From positions 124,001 through 188,000 of the forward strand of contig JAUNHC010000002.1 in the NCBI GenBank assembly GCA_030524175.1: a stretch of DNA of 64,000 nt. Direction: 5' to 3'. The stretch is from Eubacteriales bacterium. GTDB lineage: Bacteria > Bacillota > Clostridia > Lachnospirales > Lachnospiraceae. A program made the position numbers and the translations under genes. Shown here piece after piece: positions 50,617 to 60,288 of the stretch (position 1 is the first letter of the stretch; each line of letters begins with the position of its first letter). Under the pieces are notes generated by a model. It saw nothing but the letters and a program-made list of their open reading frames with translations. It was not told where the DNA came from and did not search any database.

Positions 50617-53600
50617 AGAATCTGGGATACTGGTCAGAACCTTTTATCCTGGAAGCTGGGTTAAAAGGAGATACCTATGAAATGATCACCTATTCCATAC
50701 CTCTTATCTATAAGGATACGGTATATGGTGTGGCAGGTGTGGAGTTATCCGATGAATATCTTCAAGGGCTTCTTCCTGTCAAAGAATTAGATGACGGACT
50801 CCAGGCAGGATATATGTTTGCAAAGGAGCAGGAAGATGGTACCTGGCTTCTTATGGAGGGAAACGGAGTCCTCTATGAGCGCCTCATGGAAAAAGGAGAG
50901 TCTGTAAAAGCCCGGGAGGCGGGATTCGAAGGTTTTTACCAGCTGGACTATGAAAATCAGGAGAAGCAGACACTTTATGCAGTGGTGCGGCCCTTGAAGC
51001 TTTATAATACGAACACCCCCTTTTCCGCTGATAAATGGGCAGTGATAGGAGTGCGGACAGGAGATCAGCTTTTTGGCATTGGAAATCAGATGTATTTCCA
51101 TATGGGAACTGCCATAGGCATAGGAATCCTGTTTGGAGTGGTGTGCATTTATTTTCTTATCCGTTATTTGACCAAGCCCATCAAACGTCTGATGGAATGT
51201 ATTGGGAGCAGCTCCAGAAACGGACTGGAGAAATTCAAAAAGTCAGGTATTGTGGAGATTGACGGCCTTTACGAGGTAGTAAAGAATCTTACTGACCGCC
51301 AAAAAGATACAGAAGACAGCCTTATTGAAGAAAAAGAGAGATATCGCCTTGCCCTGGAAGGAAGTAAAGACACTTTTTTTACCCAGGATTTAAAATCAGG
51401 GAACCTGGATGTGTTCAATACGAATATCCTGGAAGGAAAATGGAATTATAAGAAAATAGACAATTTAATCGGTATTTTTAAGGAGGATGAAATCCATCCG
51501 GATGATAAAGCAAAGGTACAGAAGATTTTTGAAAACTTATCAGGAAGTGTTAAGACAGAACTTCGCCTGAAGCTTCACGGATGGGAGGAATACAGGTGGA
51601 TCGTCTTAAACGGTAAAGTTATTTATGATTCAGAGGGGAAACGTTCAAAATTTGTAGGCAGCCTGAGAGACATCCAGGAACAGAAGCTGAAGGAGATCAG
51701 AAGGCTGGAAAAAGCATCCATTGACCCTGTTACTTCATTATATACCTGTAAAGCGGGAATGAAAAAGATAAATGAAATGCGGAAAAGCATACCTCAGGGT
51801 ATCATGGTTTTTATGGATCTGGATAATTTCCGTGAAATGGATGAGCAGTATGGAATTGTTTTCGGCGATACGATTCTGGAAGAATTAGGCCGTATCATAC
51901 AGGAATTGTGCCGGGAGGATAAGAGAAAAGGGAAAGAAGAAATCCTTCCTCTTCGTTTCGGGGGAGATGAACTGGTTTTATGGCTTCCCGCCTACACAAA
52001 AGAGGAGGGAAAGAACTTTCTGGATGAATGGTACAGAAGAATTTCCCGCATGTTTGGCGGCAGCAGGCTTCAGATCAGCATCACATCGGGAGCGGCAGTG
52101 GCAGGTCAGGGGCAGGATACAAAAATCCTTACAGGAAAAGCAATGTTTGCTCAGAGAGAGGCGAAACGTACCTCGAAGGGATATTACAGATTTTACAGCG
52201 ATGTGGATGACGGCAGAAAGAAGTATCTTTCCGATACAAAGGGAAGTGAGATTGTTTCCCTTGGTTATGCGGAGAGGCTTAATATGGTATCTCTCACCCT
52301 TAATTTCTTTGACAAGAGCGGCGATGCAGATACTGTGATGACAGTGCTTCTGATGAAGCTTGGAAGATATTACGGAGCCAGTGATATCCTGATCACCACA
52401 GTAAACCGGGATTTCCGTTCCATTTATTTGGAATATCAGTGGCATGACAAAGCAGAGGACTGGATTGATTCGCCTGCAGATCATTACGCTGCCAGGGAAT
52501 TGGATACCTTTACTTCCTGGTATAAGGAAGGTACCCGGGAGTTTGGGGTTGACGCTCCGTGCTCCGGGATGCTGTGCAAGTTTCTCATGGTACGACCGGG
52601 ACAAAAGGGCGTGGCTGTTTCCATGGTGGATAATGGGGTTTATATGGGCACCATCAGCTTTGTGGGCGGAAGTGATTCACTTCTGATGAACGGAGAAGAG
52701 AGAAAGAATCTCCGTGAGATCGGGACGATCATCCAGAACAGTATGAACCGTGAGCGCCATGATTCAGCCAGCAGGGCAAAAAGTGAATTCCTGTCAAGAA
52801 TGTCACATGAAATCCGTACTCCTATGAATGGGATCATCGGAATGGTGCAGATCGCTCTGCAGGAAGGACAAAAGCAGGAAAGAGTATTGGATTGTCTTCA
52901 GAAGATTGAAAATTCGTCTCAATATCTGTTGGGTTTGATCAATGACATCCTGGATATGTCTAAGATTGAAAGCGGCAAAATGAAACTGGATCCTGTTGAT
53001 TTTAATCTGCGTCATATGTTTGAAGATATTTCCGGCTTGATCGAGCCTCAGGCCAACGGAAAGAACATTACCTATGAACAGGAAATCAGTCTTAAGCATG
53101 ATTGGTTTTTCGGGGACAGGCTTCGTATCAGCCAGGTTCTCATCAACCTTCTGGGAAATGCTGTAAAGTTCACTCCCGAAGGCGGAAGAGTCACGCTGAA
53201 GGCAAAGGAGAATGTTTTGGGTGACGGCAAGACAGAAGTTTATTTTGAGGTAAAAGACAACGGCATCGGAATAAGCAAGGAGAATCAGGAGAGGGTGTTC
53301 CATTCCTTTGAACAGGCGGAAGGAAACGGAATGAGCCAATCCAGCGGAACCGGGCTTGGCCTTGCCATAAGCAGCCGTCTGGTGCAGCTCATGGACGGGG
53401 AAATTAAACTGGACAGTGAAAAAGGCAAAGGAAGCTGTTTCTATTTCAAAATCCCCCTTAAGCCGGGAAAAATTGTAAACAGACAGGCAGCAGACCAGCA
53501 GGAGAATATTTCTTATAAGGGCAGGAATGTGCTTCTTGTGGAAGACAATGAGTTAAATGCAGAAATTGCCCAGCTATTACTGGAAAACTATGGTTTTACA

Positions 53601-53900
53601 GTGGAGTGGGTGCAGAATGGCAAAGAGGCAGTGGATCGTGTAAGCTCCGCCCGGCCCGGCACTTATGATTTGATCATGATGGATATCCGTATGCCTGTTA
53701 TGGACGGATTGGAGGCCACAAAGGCAATAAGGCGCATGGACCGCCCTGACACGGCCTCTGTTCCCATCGTGGCAATGACCGCCAACGCCTTTGACGAGGA
53801 CATGAAGAAATCCATTGAATGCGGTATGAACGGACATCTGGCAAAGCCTGTGGATGTGCGTAAGCTGCAGGAAATATTACATCAATTATTTAAGGAGTGA
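50613..53900 (+). CDS. sensor kinase, main part (PAS-GGDEF-GAF-like-HisKA-HATPase-REC)
   Basis: Open frame of 1095 residues; its nominal GTG start has no ribosome site, as expected for the second part of a frameshifted gene. Domains in order: rest of the extracellular sensor (1-155), membrane helix (about 159-184), PAS (about 240-360), GGDEF-like (about 370-530, motif FGGDEL), GAF-like (about 550-705), HisKA with SHEIRTPMNGIIGM (His about 731), HATPase with NLLGNAVKF, DNGIGIS and GTGLGLAI (about 830-945), receiver with LVEDNE and phosphoacceptor in MMDIRMP (about 1021). Such hybrid kinases normally pass phosphate to a separate regulator; none is adjacent. The M18 gene follows at once. Confidence 0.85.
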   Translation: MKNLGYWSEPFILEAGLKGDTYEMITYSIPLIYKDTVYGVAGVELSDEYLQGLLPVKELDDGLQAGYMFAKEQEDGTWLLMEGNGVLYERLMEKGESVKAREAGFEGFYQLDYENQEKQTLYAVVRPLKLYNTNTPFSADKWAVIGVRTGDQLFGIGNQMYFHMGTAIGIGILFGVVCIYFLIRYLTKPIKRLMECIGSSSRNGLEKFKKSGIVEIDGLYEVVKNLTDRQKDTEDSLIEEKERYRLALEGSKDTFFTQDLKSGNLDVFNTNILEGKWNYKKIDNLIGIFKEDEIHPDDKAKVQKIFENLSGSVKTELRLKLHGWEEYRWIVLNGKVIYDSEGKRSKFVGSLRDIQEQKLKEIRRLEKASIDPVTSLYTCKAGMKKINEMRKSIPQGIMVFMDLDNFREMDEQYGIVFGDTILEELGRIIQELCREDKRKGKEEILPLRFGGDELVLWLPAYTKEEGKNFLDEWYRRISRMFGGSRLQISITSGAAVAGQGQDTKILTGKAMFAQREAKRTSKGYYRFYSDVDDGRKKYLSDTKGSEIVSLGYAERLNMVSLTLNFFDKSGDADTVMTVLLMKLGRYYGASDILITTVNRDFRSIYLEYQWHDKAEDWIDSPADHYAARELDTFTSWYKEGTREFGVDAPCSGMLCKFLMVRPGQKGVAVSMVDNGVYMGTISFVGGSDSLLMNGEERKNLREIGTIIQNSMNRERHDSASRAKSEFLSRMSHEIRTPMNGIIGMVQIALQEGQKQERVLDCLQKIENSSQYLLGLINDILDMSKIESGKMKLDPVDFNLRHMFEDISGLIEPQANGKNITYEQEISLKHDWFFGDRLRISQVLINLLGNAVKFTPEGGRVTLKAKENVLGDGKTEVYFEVKDNGIGISKENQERVFHSFEQAEGNGMSQSSGTGLGLAISSRLVQLMDGEIKLDSEKGKGSCFYFKIPLKPGKIVNRQAADQQENISYKGRNVLLVEDNELNAEIAQLLLENYGFTVEWVQNGKEAVDRVSSARPGTYDLIMMDIRMPVMDGLEATKAIRRMDRPDTASVPIVAMTANAFDEDMKKSIECGMNGHLAKPVDVRKLQEILHQLFKE

Positions 53901-53904
53901 CGGA

Positions 53905-55173
53905 ATGTATCAGGAGACTGCAAAACGATTATTGGAATTTATAAGAAAAAGTCCTACCGCTTTTCATGCAGTGGAGGAAATGGGGCAACGTTTTTTGGAA
54001 AGGGGCTTTAAGGAATTAAAAGAGGAAGAGCATTGGGAACTGTGCTGCGGGGGTAATTATTTTGTCACAAGGAACCACTCTGCCATCATTGCTTTTTCTA
54101 TTCCCAAGGAGGAGGTTTGGCAGTTCCGCATCATGGCAAGCCACAGCGATTCCCCTTCCTTTAAGATTAAAGAGAACCCGGAAATTACTGTGGAAGATGC
54201 ATATGTGAAGCTGAATGTGGAGAAATACGGAGGTATGCTGCTGGCACCTTGGTTTGACCGCCCATTGTCAGTGGCAGGACGTATGATCGTACGGGAAAAC
54301 GGAAAATTCAAGGAAAAGCTTGTGTGTGTGGACAGGGATCTTCTGATGATCCCTAGCCTGGCAATCCATATGAACCGGGAGGTAAATGAAGGATACAAAT
54401 ATAATGTACAGACAGATCTGCTTCCTCTTTACGGCAGTTCAGAGGCTAAGGGGAGTTTCCTGTCTCTTATAGCCGGGGAGGCAGGAGTGAAGGAAGAGGA
54501 TGTACTGGGACATGATCTGTTTCTCTATAACCGTACTCCCGGTACGATCTGGGGAGCAGAGAATGAGTTTATCTCCAGTTCCCGCCTGGATGATCTCCAG
54601 TGTGCGTTTTCCTCAATGGAGGGATTTCTCAATGGGGGGCGGAGCGAGAGCATAGCAGTCCACTGTGTCATGGATAACGAAGAGGTGGGAAGCACCACGA
54701 AACAAGGGGCAGCGTCCACCTTCCTTAAGGATACCCTCATGCGTATCAATGCCGGACTTGGAAGAACCCAGGAGGAATATTTAATGACTCTTGCAGGCAG
54801 CTTTATGGTGTCAGCTGACAATGCACATGCCCTCCATCCGAATTATACCGGGAAAGCAGATCCCGTGAACAGGCCTGTGCTCAATAAAGGTATTGTAATA
54901 AAATATAATGCAAACCAGAAGTATTGTACTGACGGATTGTCCGGTGCTGTGTTTAAGGATATCTGCCGGGAGGCGAAAGTTCCAGTACAGACCTTTGTAA
55001 ATCGTTCTGACATAGCAGGAGGTTCTACACTGGGGAATATTTCCAATACCCAGGCTGCTATGAACACCGTGGATATCGGCCTGCCCCAGCTTGCCATGCA
55101 TTCTTCTTATGAAACAGCAGGGATTCAGGACACAGAGTATTTGATCAAGGCAGCAGAGGTGCTGTTCAGATGA
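53905..55173 (+). CDS. M18-family aminopeptidase
   Basis: 422-residue zinc aminopeptidase removing N-terminal (often acidic or neutral) residues in the cytoplasm. The start at 53905 follows AAGGAG and comes 4 bases after the kinase stop. Ligand blocks: MASHSDSPSFKIKE (about residue 76-89), SSRLDDLQCAFSSMEG (about 230), MDNEEVGSTTKQGAAS (about 256-271) and the late HALHPNYTGKADP and ALHSSY-like MHSSYET near residue 400. Full length for the family. Confidence 0.94.
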   Translation: MYQETAKRLLEFIRKSPTAFHAVEEMGQRFLERGFKELKEEEHWELCCGGNYFVTRNHSAIIAFSIPKEEVWQFRIMASHSDSPSFKIKENPEITVEDAYVKLNVEKYGGMLLAPWFDRPLSVAGRMIVRENGKFKEKLVCVDRDLLMIPSLAIHMNREVNEGYKYNVQTDLLPLYGSSEAKGSFLSLIAGEAGVKEEDVLGHDLFLYNRTPGTIWGAENEFISSSRLDDLQCAFSSMEGFLNGGRSESIAVHCVMDNEEVGSTTKQGAASTFLKDTLMRINAGLGRTQEEYLMTLAGSFMVSADNAHALHPNYTGKADPVNRPVLNKGIVIKYNANQKYCTDGLSGAVFKDICREAKVPVQTFVNRSDIAGGSTLGNISNTQAAMNTVDIGLPQLAMHSSYETAGIQDTEYLIKAAEVLFR

Positions 55174-55241
55174 CCGGGGGCTGCCGAGAGCAGCAGCAGG
55201 TTTAGGATAGTATCTCAGGTTACAACAGGAGTGGACAAAAG

Positions 55242-56048
55242 ATGGGAAAGAAGATTGTATTTTTTGATGCAGACGGAACCGTTTGTGACATAGAAAAGGG
55301 GGTGCCGGACAGTGCGGTAAGAGCCATAGCCGCCTTGCGGGAAAATGGTCATGAGGCCTGGCTCTGTACAGGGAGAAGCCGCGCTTTCGTGCCCTGGTAT
55401 CTGGAACAGGTGCCCTTTACAGGTATGATAACTGCCTGCGGTGCCACAATTGAGAAGGAAGGGAAACGTCTTTTTAATAAGGAAATGTCTCCTGAGGTTG
55501 CGAAAACCTCTGTCACAGTGCTTCGCCGTAACGGACTTGTGCCGGTAATGGAAGGTGCTGATTACATGTATTATGACAAAGAGGAATATACTACGGAGGT
55601 AAACTGGTATTCCGGCCTGATCACAGAAGCCCTTGGAGAGAAGTGGCGGCCTATAACAGGGAATATGGATTGCATGAGGATCAACAAGATCAGCGCCAAA
55701 ATGGTTCCGGGATGTAATGCAGACCAGGCCTGCGGGGAACTGTCCGCGTATTTTGATGTGATCCGCCATGAGAACAATTCTTTTGTAGGGACTACCATAG
55801 AGATGGTTCCAAGAGGCTTTAACAAGGCTGTGGGAATAGCAGCAGTTCTCAAGAGCTTTGGAATCCCCTGGGAGGACACGATAGTCTTCGGTGACAGCAA
55901 CAATGACCTTTCTATGTTTGAGTATGCCCATACAAAGGTGGCAATGGGAAACGGTTCTGATAAGATTAAGGAGCTGGCGGATTATGTGACAACGGATATG
56001 TTTCATTACGGTATCCGTGAAGGACTTAAGCATCTGGCTCTGATTTAA
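55242..56048 (+). CDS. Cof-type HAD hydrolase
   Basis: 268-residue HAD phosphatase. Motif I FFDADGTVCD (nucleophile Asp about residue 8), motif II in LCTGRSRAF, motif III lysine near residue 200 (RGFNKAVG), motif IV VFGDSNNDLSMFE (about 213-225). The cap is of type C2B, as in Cof/YbiV-like enzymes acting on sugar phosphates or flavin phosphates. Substrate not predictable. It starts about 70 bases after the aminopeptidase gene. Confidence 0.9.
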   Translation: MGKKIVFFDADGTVCDIEKGVPDSAVRAIAALRENGHEAWLCTGRSRAFVPWYLEQVPFTGMITACGATIEKEGKRLFNKEMSPEVAKTSVTVLRRNGLVPVMEGADYMYYDKEEYTTEVNWYSGLITEALGEKWRPITGNMDCMRINKISAKMVPGCNADQACGELSAYFDVIRHENNSFVGTTIEMVPRGFNKAVGIAAVLKSFGIPWEDTIVFGDSNNDLSMFEYAHTKVAMGNGSDKIKELADYVTTDMFHYGIREGLKHLALI

Positions 56049-56125
56049 ATCCAACAGGCATAACAGGGATGGCAGTCGGGCCAGCTGACCGGCAATTTCC
56101 TGATCATATAAGGAGGAAACAAGAG

Positions 56126-56482
56126 ATGACATTATTTATAGAATATCCTAAATGCACTACCTGCCAGAAGGCAAAGAAATGGCTCACGGAAAACGGGGTG
56201 GAATTTCAGGACAGACACATTGTGGAGGAAAATCCCACAAAGGAAGAATTGAAGGAGTGGATCGCCAGAAGCGGCCTTCCTATGAAGCGTTTCTTTAACA
56301 CCAGCGGAATGAAGTACAGGGAGCTTGGACTTAAGGATAAGCTTCCCACCATGCCTGAGGATGAGCAGCTTGACCTGCTGGCCTCTGATGGAATGATCGT
56401 GAAACGGCCGCTGCTGGTGGGAGAAGATTTTGTTATCCCGGGATTTAAGGATGCAGCGTGGAGGGAAGCGCTGAAATTATAA
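56126..56482 (+). CDS. ArsC/Spx-family thioredoxin-fold protein
   Basis: 118 residues from the ATG at 56126 (AAGGAGG before it). Thioredoxin fold with CTTC in YPKCTTCQKAKKWLTENG (Cys about residues 10 and 13) and RPLLVGEDFVIPGF near residue 95, where ArsC/Spx members have RPL/I. Members include arsenate reductases and redox regulators. No ars genes are nearby, so a general redox role is more likely. Confidence 0.85.
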   Translation: MTLFIEYPKCTTCQKAKKWLTENGVEFQDRHIVEENPTKEELKEWIARSGLPMKRFFNTSGMKYRELGLKDKLPTMPEDEQLDLLASDGMIVKRPLLVGEDFVIPGFKDAAWREALKL

Positions 56483-56576
56483 GAAATAGGGCCGCAGATT
56501 TCAGGAAGGGATGATAAGTCCCTCATAATTTGCTGGTGCCCATGACAGTATATTTTAGAAAGAGAGGATGAGAGGT

Positions 56577-59102
56577 TTGAAAACATTGAAATTAAGGGAT
56601 GGGTTTTATTGGACAGGAATTGTGGATGACTCTTTGAGAGTTTTTGACATCATTATGTATACAGAATTCGGTACCACCTACAATTCGTATGTGTGGAAGG
56701 CAGGGGATAAGATCGTACTGTTTGAGACTGCCAAAGTGAAATTTTTTGACGAATATCTGGAAAAGCTGAAAGAAGTCATTGATGTGACGAAAATTGACTA
56801 TCTGGTGGTGGACCACACAGAGCCTGACCATGCAGGAAGCATTGAAAAGCTTCTTGATTACAGCCCTCAGATGAAAATAATCGCAACAGGCTGTGCAGTG
56901 GGATTTTTAAAAGAAATTGTGAACAGAGACTTTTGTTCCATTGCAGTGAAGGACAACCAGTCTATGGAAATCGGAGGGAAGACCCTGCGGTTTTTAGTGG
57001 TACCTAATCTTCACTGGCCGGATACTATGTATACTTATATTGAAGAAGAGCAGCTTCTTGTCACCTGTGATTCCTTTGGTTCTCATTACGGGTTCCATGA
57101 TGTGCTGGTGAGTAAAGTGGTGAATCATGAGGATTATATGAAAGCTGCCAAATATTATTTTGACTGTATCATAGGGCCTTTTAAGCCTTATATGTCAAAA
57201 GCCCTGGAAAGAGTGAGAGGCCTTGACGTATCCATGATCTGTCCCGGCCATGGCCCTGTGCTTGATGAAAAAATTGATTTTATGTACAACACCTATGAAC
57301 AGTGGTGTACAGTAAAAAATCCCAACACCCGCAAGACCGTGGTGATTCCCTATGTGAGTGCCTACGGCTACACGGCTCAGCTTGCCCAGGAGATAGCCAG
57401 AGGAATCAAGGACAGCGGTGATGTGGATGTGCGTTCTTATGACATGGTGGAGGCTGACCAGGAAAAGGTTCTTGAGGAGCTTGGTTTCGCAGACGGTTTC
57501 TTATTGGGAACGCCCACTATTGTAGGGGAGGCCCTGAAGCCCATATGGGATCTGACCACTTCTATTTTCGCAGGTACTCACGGCGGGAAACTTGCCAGTG
57601 CATTTGGCAGCTATGGCTGGAGCGGCGAAGGTGTTCCTCATATCATAGAACGTCTGAAACAATTGAAGATGAAGGTGGTGGACGGCCTTTGCGTGCGGTT
57701 TAAGCCAAGTGAGGTACAGCTTCTGGATGCATATGAATATGGATATAATTTCGGCTGTATCCTCCAGGAGAAAGAGAATCCCAAGAAGGCCCAAGGCCCC
57801 CGTACACTTGTAAAATGTCTTGTATGCGGAGAAATCTTTGATTCTTCCCTGGAAATCTGTCCTGTCTGCGGAGTTGGCAAGGAAAACTTCGTGCCTGTGG
57901 ATTCTGAGGAGACGGGATTCCGCAGAGATTCAGAGAATTTCTATGTGATCCTTGGGAACGGGACAGCAGGATTAAGTGCAGCCAAGGCGATCAGGGAGAG
58001 AGATAAAAAAGGTTCTGTTGTCATGGTTTCCAACGAGCCCTACAGCACCTATAACCGTCCTATGCTCACTAAGTCTATGGTGGCTGAACTGGATGCAGGG
58101 GAGATTGCTGTGGAGCCGGAATCCTGGTATGAAGAGAACAGAGTGTACCAGGTGCTCGGCAAGGAAGTGAAAGCCATCCATACAGATGATAAGGAAGTGG
58201 AGCTGGCTGACGGGACAAAGATGAAATATACCAAGTTAATCTATGCTCTTGGTTCCGAGTGCTTCATCCCGCCTATCAAAGGAGCTGACAAGCCGGAGGT
58301 TGTGGCAATCCGCCGTATGAGTGATATTGAAAAAATTGAGTCACTTCTTCACCGGGTACAGAACGTGGTTGTCATCGGCGGAGGTGTCCTTGGACTGGAG
58401 GCTGCCTGGGAGCTGAAAAAGGCGCATAAGAATGTGACCGTGCTGGAAGCGGCGCCTCAGATCATGGGCCGTCAGCTGGACAGTGCTGCAAGTGAGATGC
58501 TTACCCTGATCAGTGAAGGCAATGGCATTGATATCCATGCAGGAGTTAAGATTACAGCTATCCAGGGAGATTCCTCTGTGACGGGAGTAGAGCTTGATGA
58601 CGGAACTGTCTATCCGGCAGAGCTGGTGGTAGTGTCCGCAGGTGTCCGGGCCAACACATCAGTGGCTAAGGATGCAGGTGTCCTTCTGAACAGAGGGGTA
58701 TTGGTCAATGCCCGTATGGAGACAAATATAGAAGATATTTATGCCTGTGGGGACTGCGCTGAGTATGACGGCATCAACTATGCCATCTGGCCTCAGGCGT
58801 TGGAGCAGGGTAAGACAGCAGGTGCCAACGCAGCAGGGGAGGCCCTGGAATACACAACTGTTTCTGCAGGTCTTTCCTTCCACGGCATGAATACATCGCT
58901 TTATGCAATTGGTGACAATGGCAAAAATCCTAATCTTATTTACAGGACAGTGGAATTTAAAGATATGGGAAGAAAACAGTATGAAAAATACTATTTCCTT
59001 AACAATCGTCTGTGCGGTGTGATTCTTATAGGGGACACTTCTAAGATGGCCAGCGTCACAGAGGCTGTGGAACAGAGAAAAACATTTAAGGAATTATTTT
59101 AA
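56577..59102 (+). CDS. class F flavodiiron protein (FDP-rubredoxin-NADH oxidoreductase fusion)
   Basis: About 841 residues. Domain order: metallo-beta-lactamase-like diiron domain (1-250) with ligands in HTEPDHAGS, LHWPD, TCDSFG and CPGHGP; flavodoxin domain (about 255-395, VIPYVSAYGYTAQLAQEIARG); rubredoxin (about 415-450, VKCLVCGEIF and ICPVCGVG); pyridine nucleotide-disulfide oxidoreductase (about 455-841, GNGTAGLSAAKAI, VIGGGVLGLEAAWEL, YACGDCAEY). One chain can thus carry electrons from NADH to O2 or NO, as in the class F enzymes of Clostridioides. All diiron ligands are present. Start is uncertain: TTG at 56577 fits the GAGAGG site; ATG at 56568 abuts it. Confidence 0.93.
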   Translation: MKTLKLRDGFYWTGIVDDSLRVFDIIMYTEFGTTYNSYVWKAGDKIVLFETAKVKFFDEYLEKLKEVIDVTKIDYLVVDHTEPDHAGSIEKLLDYSPQMKIIATGCAVGFLKEIVNRDFCSIAVKDNQSMEIGGKTLRFLVVPNLHWPDTMYTYIEEEQLLVTCDSFGSHYGFHDVLVSKVVNHEDYMKAAKYYFDCIIGPFKPYMSKALERVRGLDVSMICPGHGPVLDEKIDFMYNTYEQWCTVKNPNTRKTVVIPYVSAYGYTAQLAQEIARGIKDSGDVDVRSYDMVEADQEKVLEELGFADGFLLGTPTIVGEALKPIWDLTTSIFAGTHGGKLASAFGSYGWSGEGVPHIIERLKQLKMKVVDGLCVRFKPSEVQLLDAYEYGYNFGCILQEKENPKKAQGPRTLVKCLVCGEIFDSSLEICPVCGVGKENFVPVDSEETGFRRDSENFYVILGNGTAGLSAAKAIRERDKKGSVVMVSNEPYSTYNRPMLTKSMVAELDAGEIAVEPESWYEENRVYQVLGKEVKAIHTDDKEVELADGTKMKYTKLIYALGSECFIPPIKGADKPEVVAIRRMSDIEKIESLLHRVQNVVVIGGGVLGLEAAWELKKAHKNVTVLEAAPQIMGRQLDSAASEMLTLISEGNGIDIHAGVKITAIQGDSSVTGVELDDGTVYPAELVVVSAGVRANTSVAKDAGVLLNRGVLVNARMETNIEDIYACGDCAEYDGINYAIWPQALEQGKTAGANAAGEALEYTTVSAGLSFHGMNTSLYAIGDNGKNPNLIYRTVEFKDMGRKQYEKYYFLNNRLCGVILIGDTSKMASVTEAVEQRKTFKELF

Positions 59103-59114
59103 TATTTATATGAT

Positions 59115-60272
59115 ATGAAAAACAGACAGTATTATGAGGAAGAATTGATTAAGCTGCGCCGTTTTTTCCACCAGTATCCGGAACTGAGTCTTAAGGAGGT
59201 AAAGACTTCCGCATATATTACGGAATATCTTAAGAACCTGGGGTACGAGATCACCCAGGTTCCGCCTACGGGCCTTTGGGCCGACCTTCCGGCTCACAAG
59301 GAAAAAGAGAAAAAAGTGGTGCTCCGGGCAGAGATGGACGGACTGCCTATCCAGGAGAAGACAGGCCTTCCATACGCCTCCCTTCATGAGGGCTGTATGC
59401 ATGCCTGCGGCCATGATGCCATTTTGGCAGTGGCACTTGTAATGGCAAAAATAGCGGCAGAAGAGGGTGCGGATTTCCCAGTGGGAATCCGTTTCCTTTT
59501 TGAACCTGCAGAGGAAACAGGAGAAGGGGCCAGGCGTATGGTGGAAGCCGGTGCTCTTGATGATCCAAAAACAGATGCTTTTCTCATGTTTCATTTTGCC
59601 GGTGACCAGTCCCTGGGAATGGCAGTTCATGAAGGACAGGCTTCTGCCATGATTGGCGGGATGCAGATACACATCCATGGAAAATCCAGTCACTGGTGTG
59701 AGGCACATAAGGGAATCGACAGCATTTATGCGGCGTCCCTTGTAATCGGTGCAGTACATGATTTAAATGTCAGTTATCAGGGACAGGCTCCTTGCCTGGT
59801 GGGGATTGGCTCTGTCCACGGCGGAGAGTATTCCAATATAATTGCCGACCATGTGGTCCTGGGAGGTAATATCCGTGCCTGCCGTGAAGCTGATTACAAC
59901 CGTCTAAAAGAAGAACTGGAAATAGCTTTTGGCGGGATTGAGAGAAAAACCGGCACAAGGATAGAAATGGTATTTCCAAAAGAACCTGTACTTTCCTTTG
60001 AAAATGATTCCGCCCTTACCAGGCTTGCTGCCGATGCCGGGAGAAAAGTGTTCGGAGACAGATTTTTCCTGGAAGGGGAGGATGAATTGTTTCTTTCCGG
60101 GGACAATGCCTATCGCTATTTTCAGCGGACAAGAGGAGTGTTTCCGGTGTTTCTGGCGGGAATCCCGGGAGAAGATCATCCTCTCCATCATCCAGAATTT
60201 CAGCTGGATGAGAGGATCCTGCCCCTTAGTCTGGAGGCATTATACGAGATTATCCACAGTATTGGGAAATAG
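59115..60272 (+). CDS. M20-family amidohydrolase
   Basis: 385-residue metal hydrolase of the IAA-amino acid/hippurate hydrolase group. RAEMDGLPIQEKTG (about residue 77) and MHACGHDAILAVALVMAK (about 97-114) carry the metal ligands; FLFEPAEETGEGARRM (about 127-142) has the catalytic glutamate pair. The dimerisation lid is residues 180-290. It begins 12 bases after the flavodiiron gene without a good ribosome site, so translation probably depends on that gene. The LysR gene follows after 16 bases. Substrate: an N-acyl amino acid or similar; not known. Confidence 0.88.
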   Translation: MKNRQYYEEELIKLRRFFHQYPELSLKEVKTSAYITEYLKNLGYEITQVPPTGLWADLPAHKEKEKKVVLRAEMDGLPIQEKTGLPYASLHEGCMHACGHDAILAVALVMAKIAAEEGADFPVGIRFLFEPAEETGEGARRMVEAGALDDPKTDAFLMFHFAGDQSLGMAVHEGQASAMIGGMQIHIHGKSSHWCEAHKGIDSIYAASLVIGAVHDLNVSYQGQAPCLVGIGSVHGGEYSNIIADHVVLGGNIRACREADYNRLKEELEIAFGGIERKTGTRIEMVFPKEPVLSFENDSALTRLAADAGRKVFGDRFFLEGEDELFLSGDNAYRYFQRTRGVFPVFLAGIPGEDHPLHHPEFQLDERILPLSLEALYEIIHSIGK

Positions 60273-60288
60273 CCTGGAGGTGAAGTTT

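Noticed and set aside
55215-56132. 305-codon open frame on the minus strand
   Set aside because: It is antisense to the HAD hydrolase gene, which has all motifs; the opposite translation is rich in Cys/His/Tyr without family features or ribosome site.
60000-60288. N-terminal extension of the LysR gene from an upstream ATG at 59998
   Set aside because: It lies inside the M20 gene in another frame; the LysR helix-turn-helix starts exactly at 60289 after a good ribosome site.
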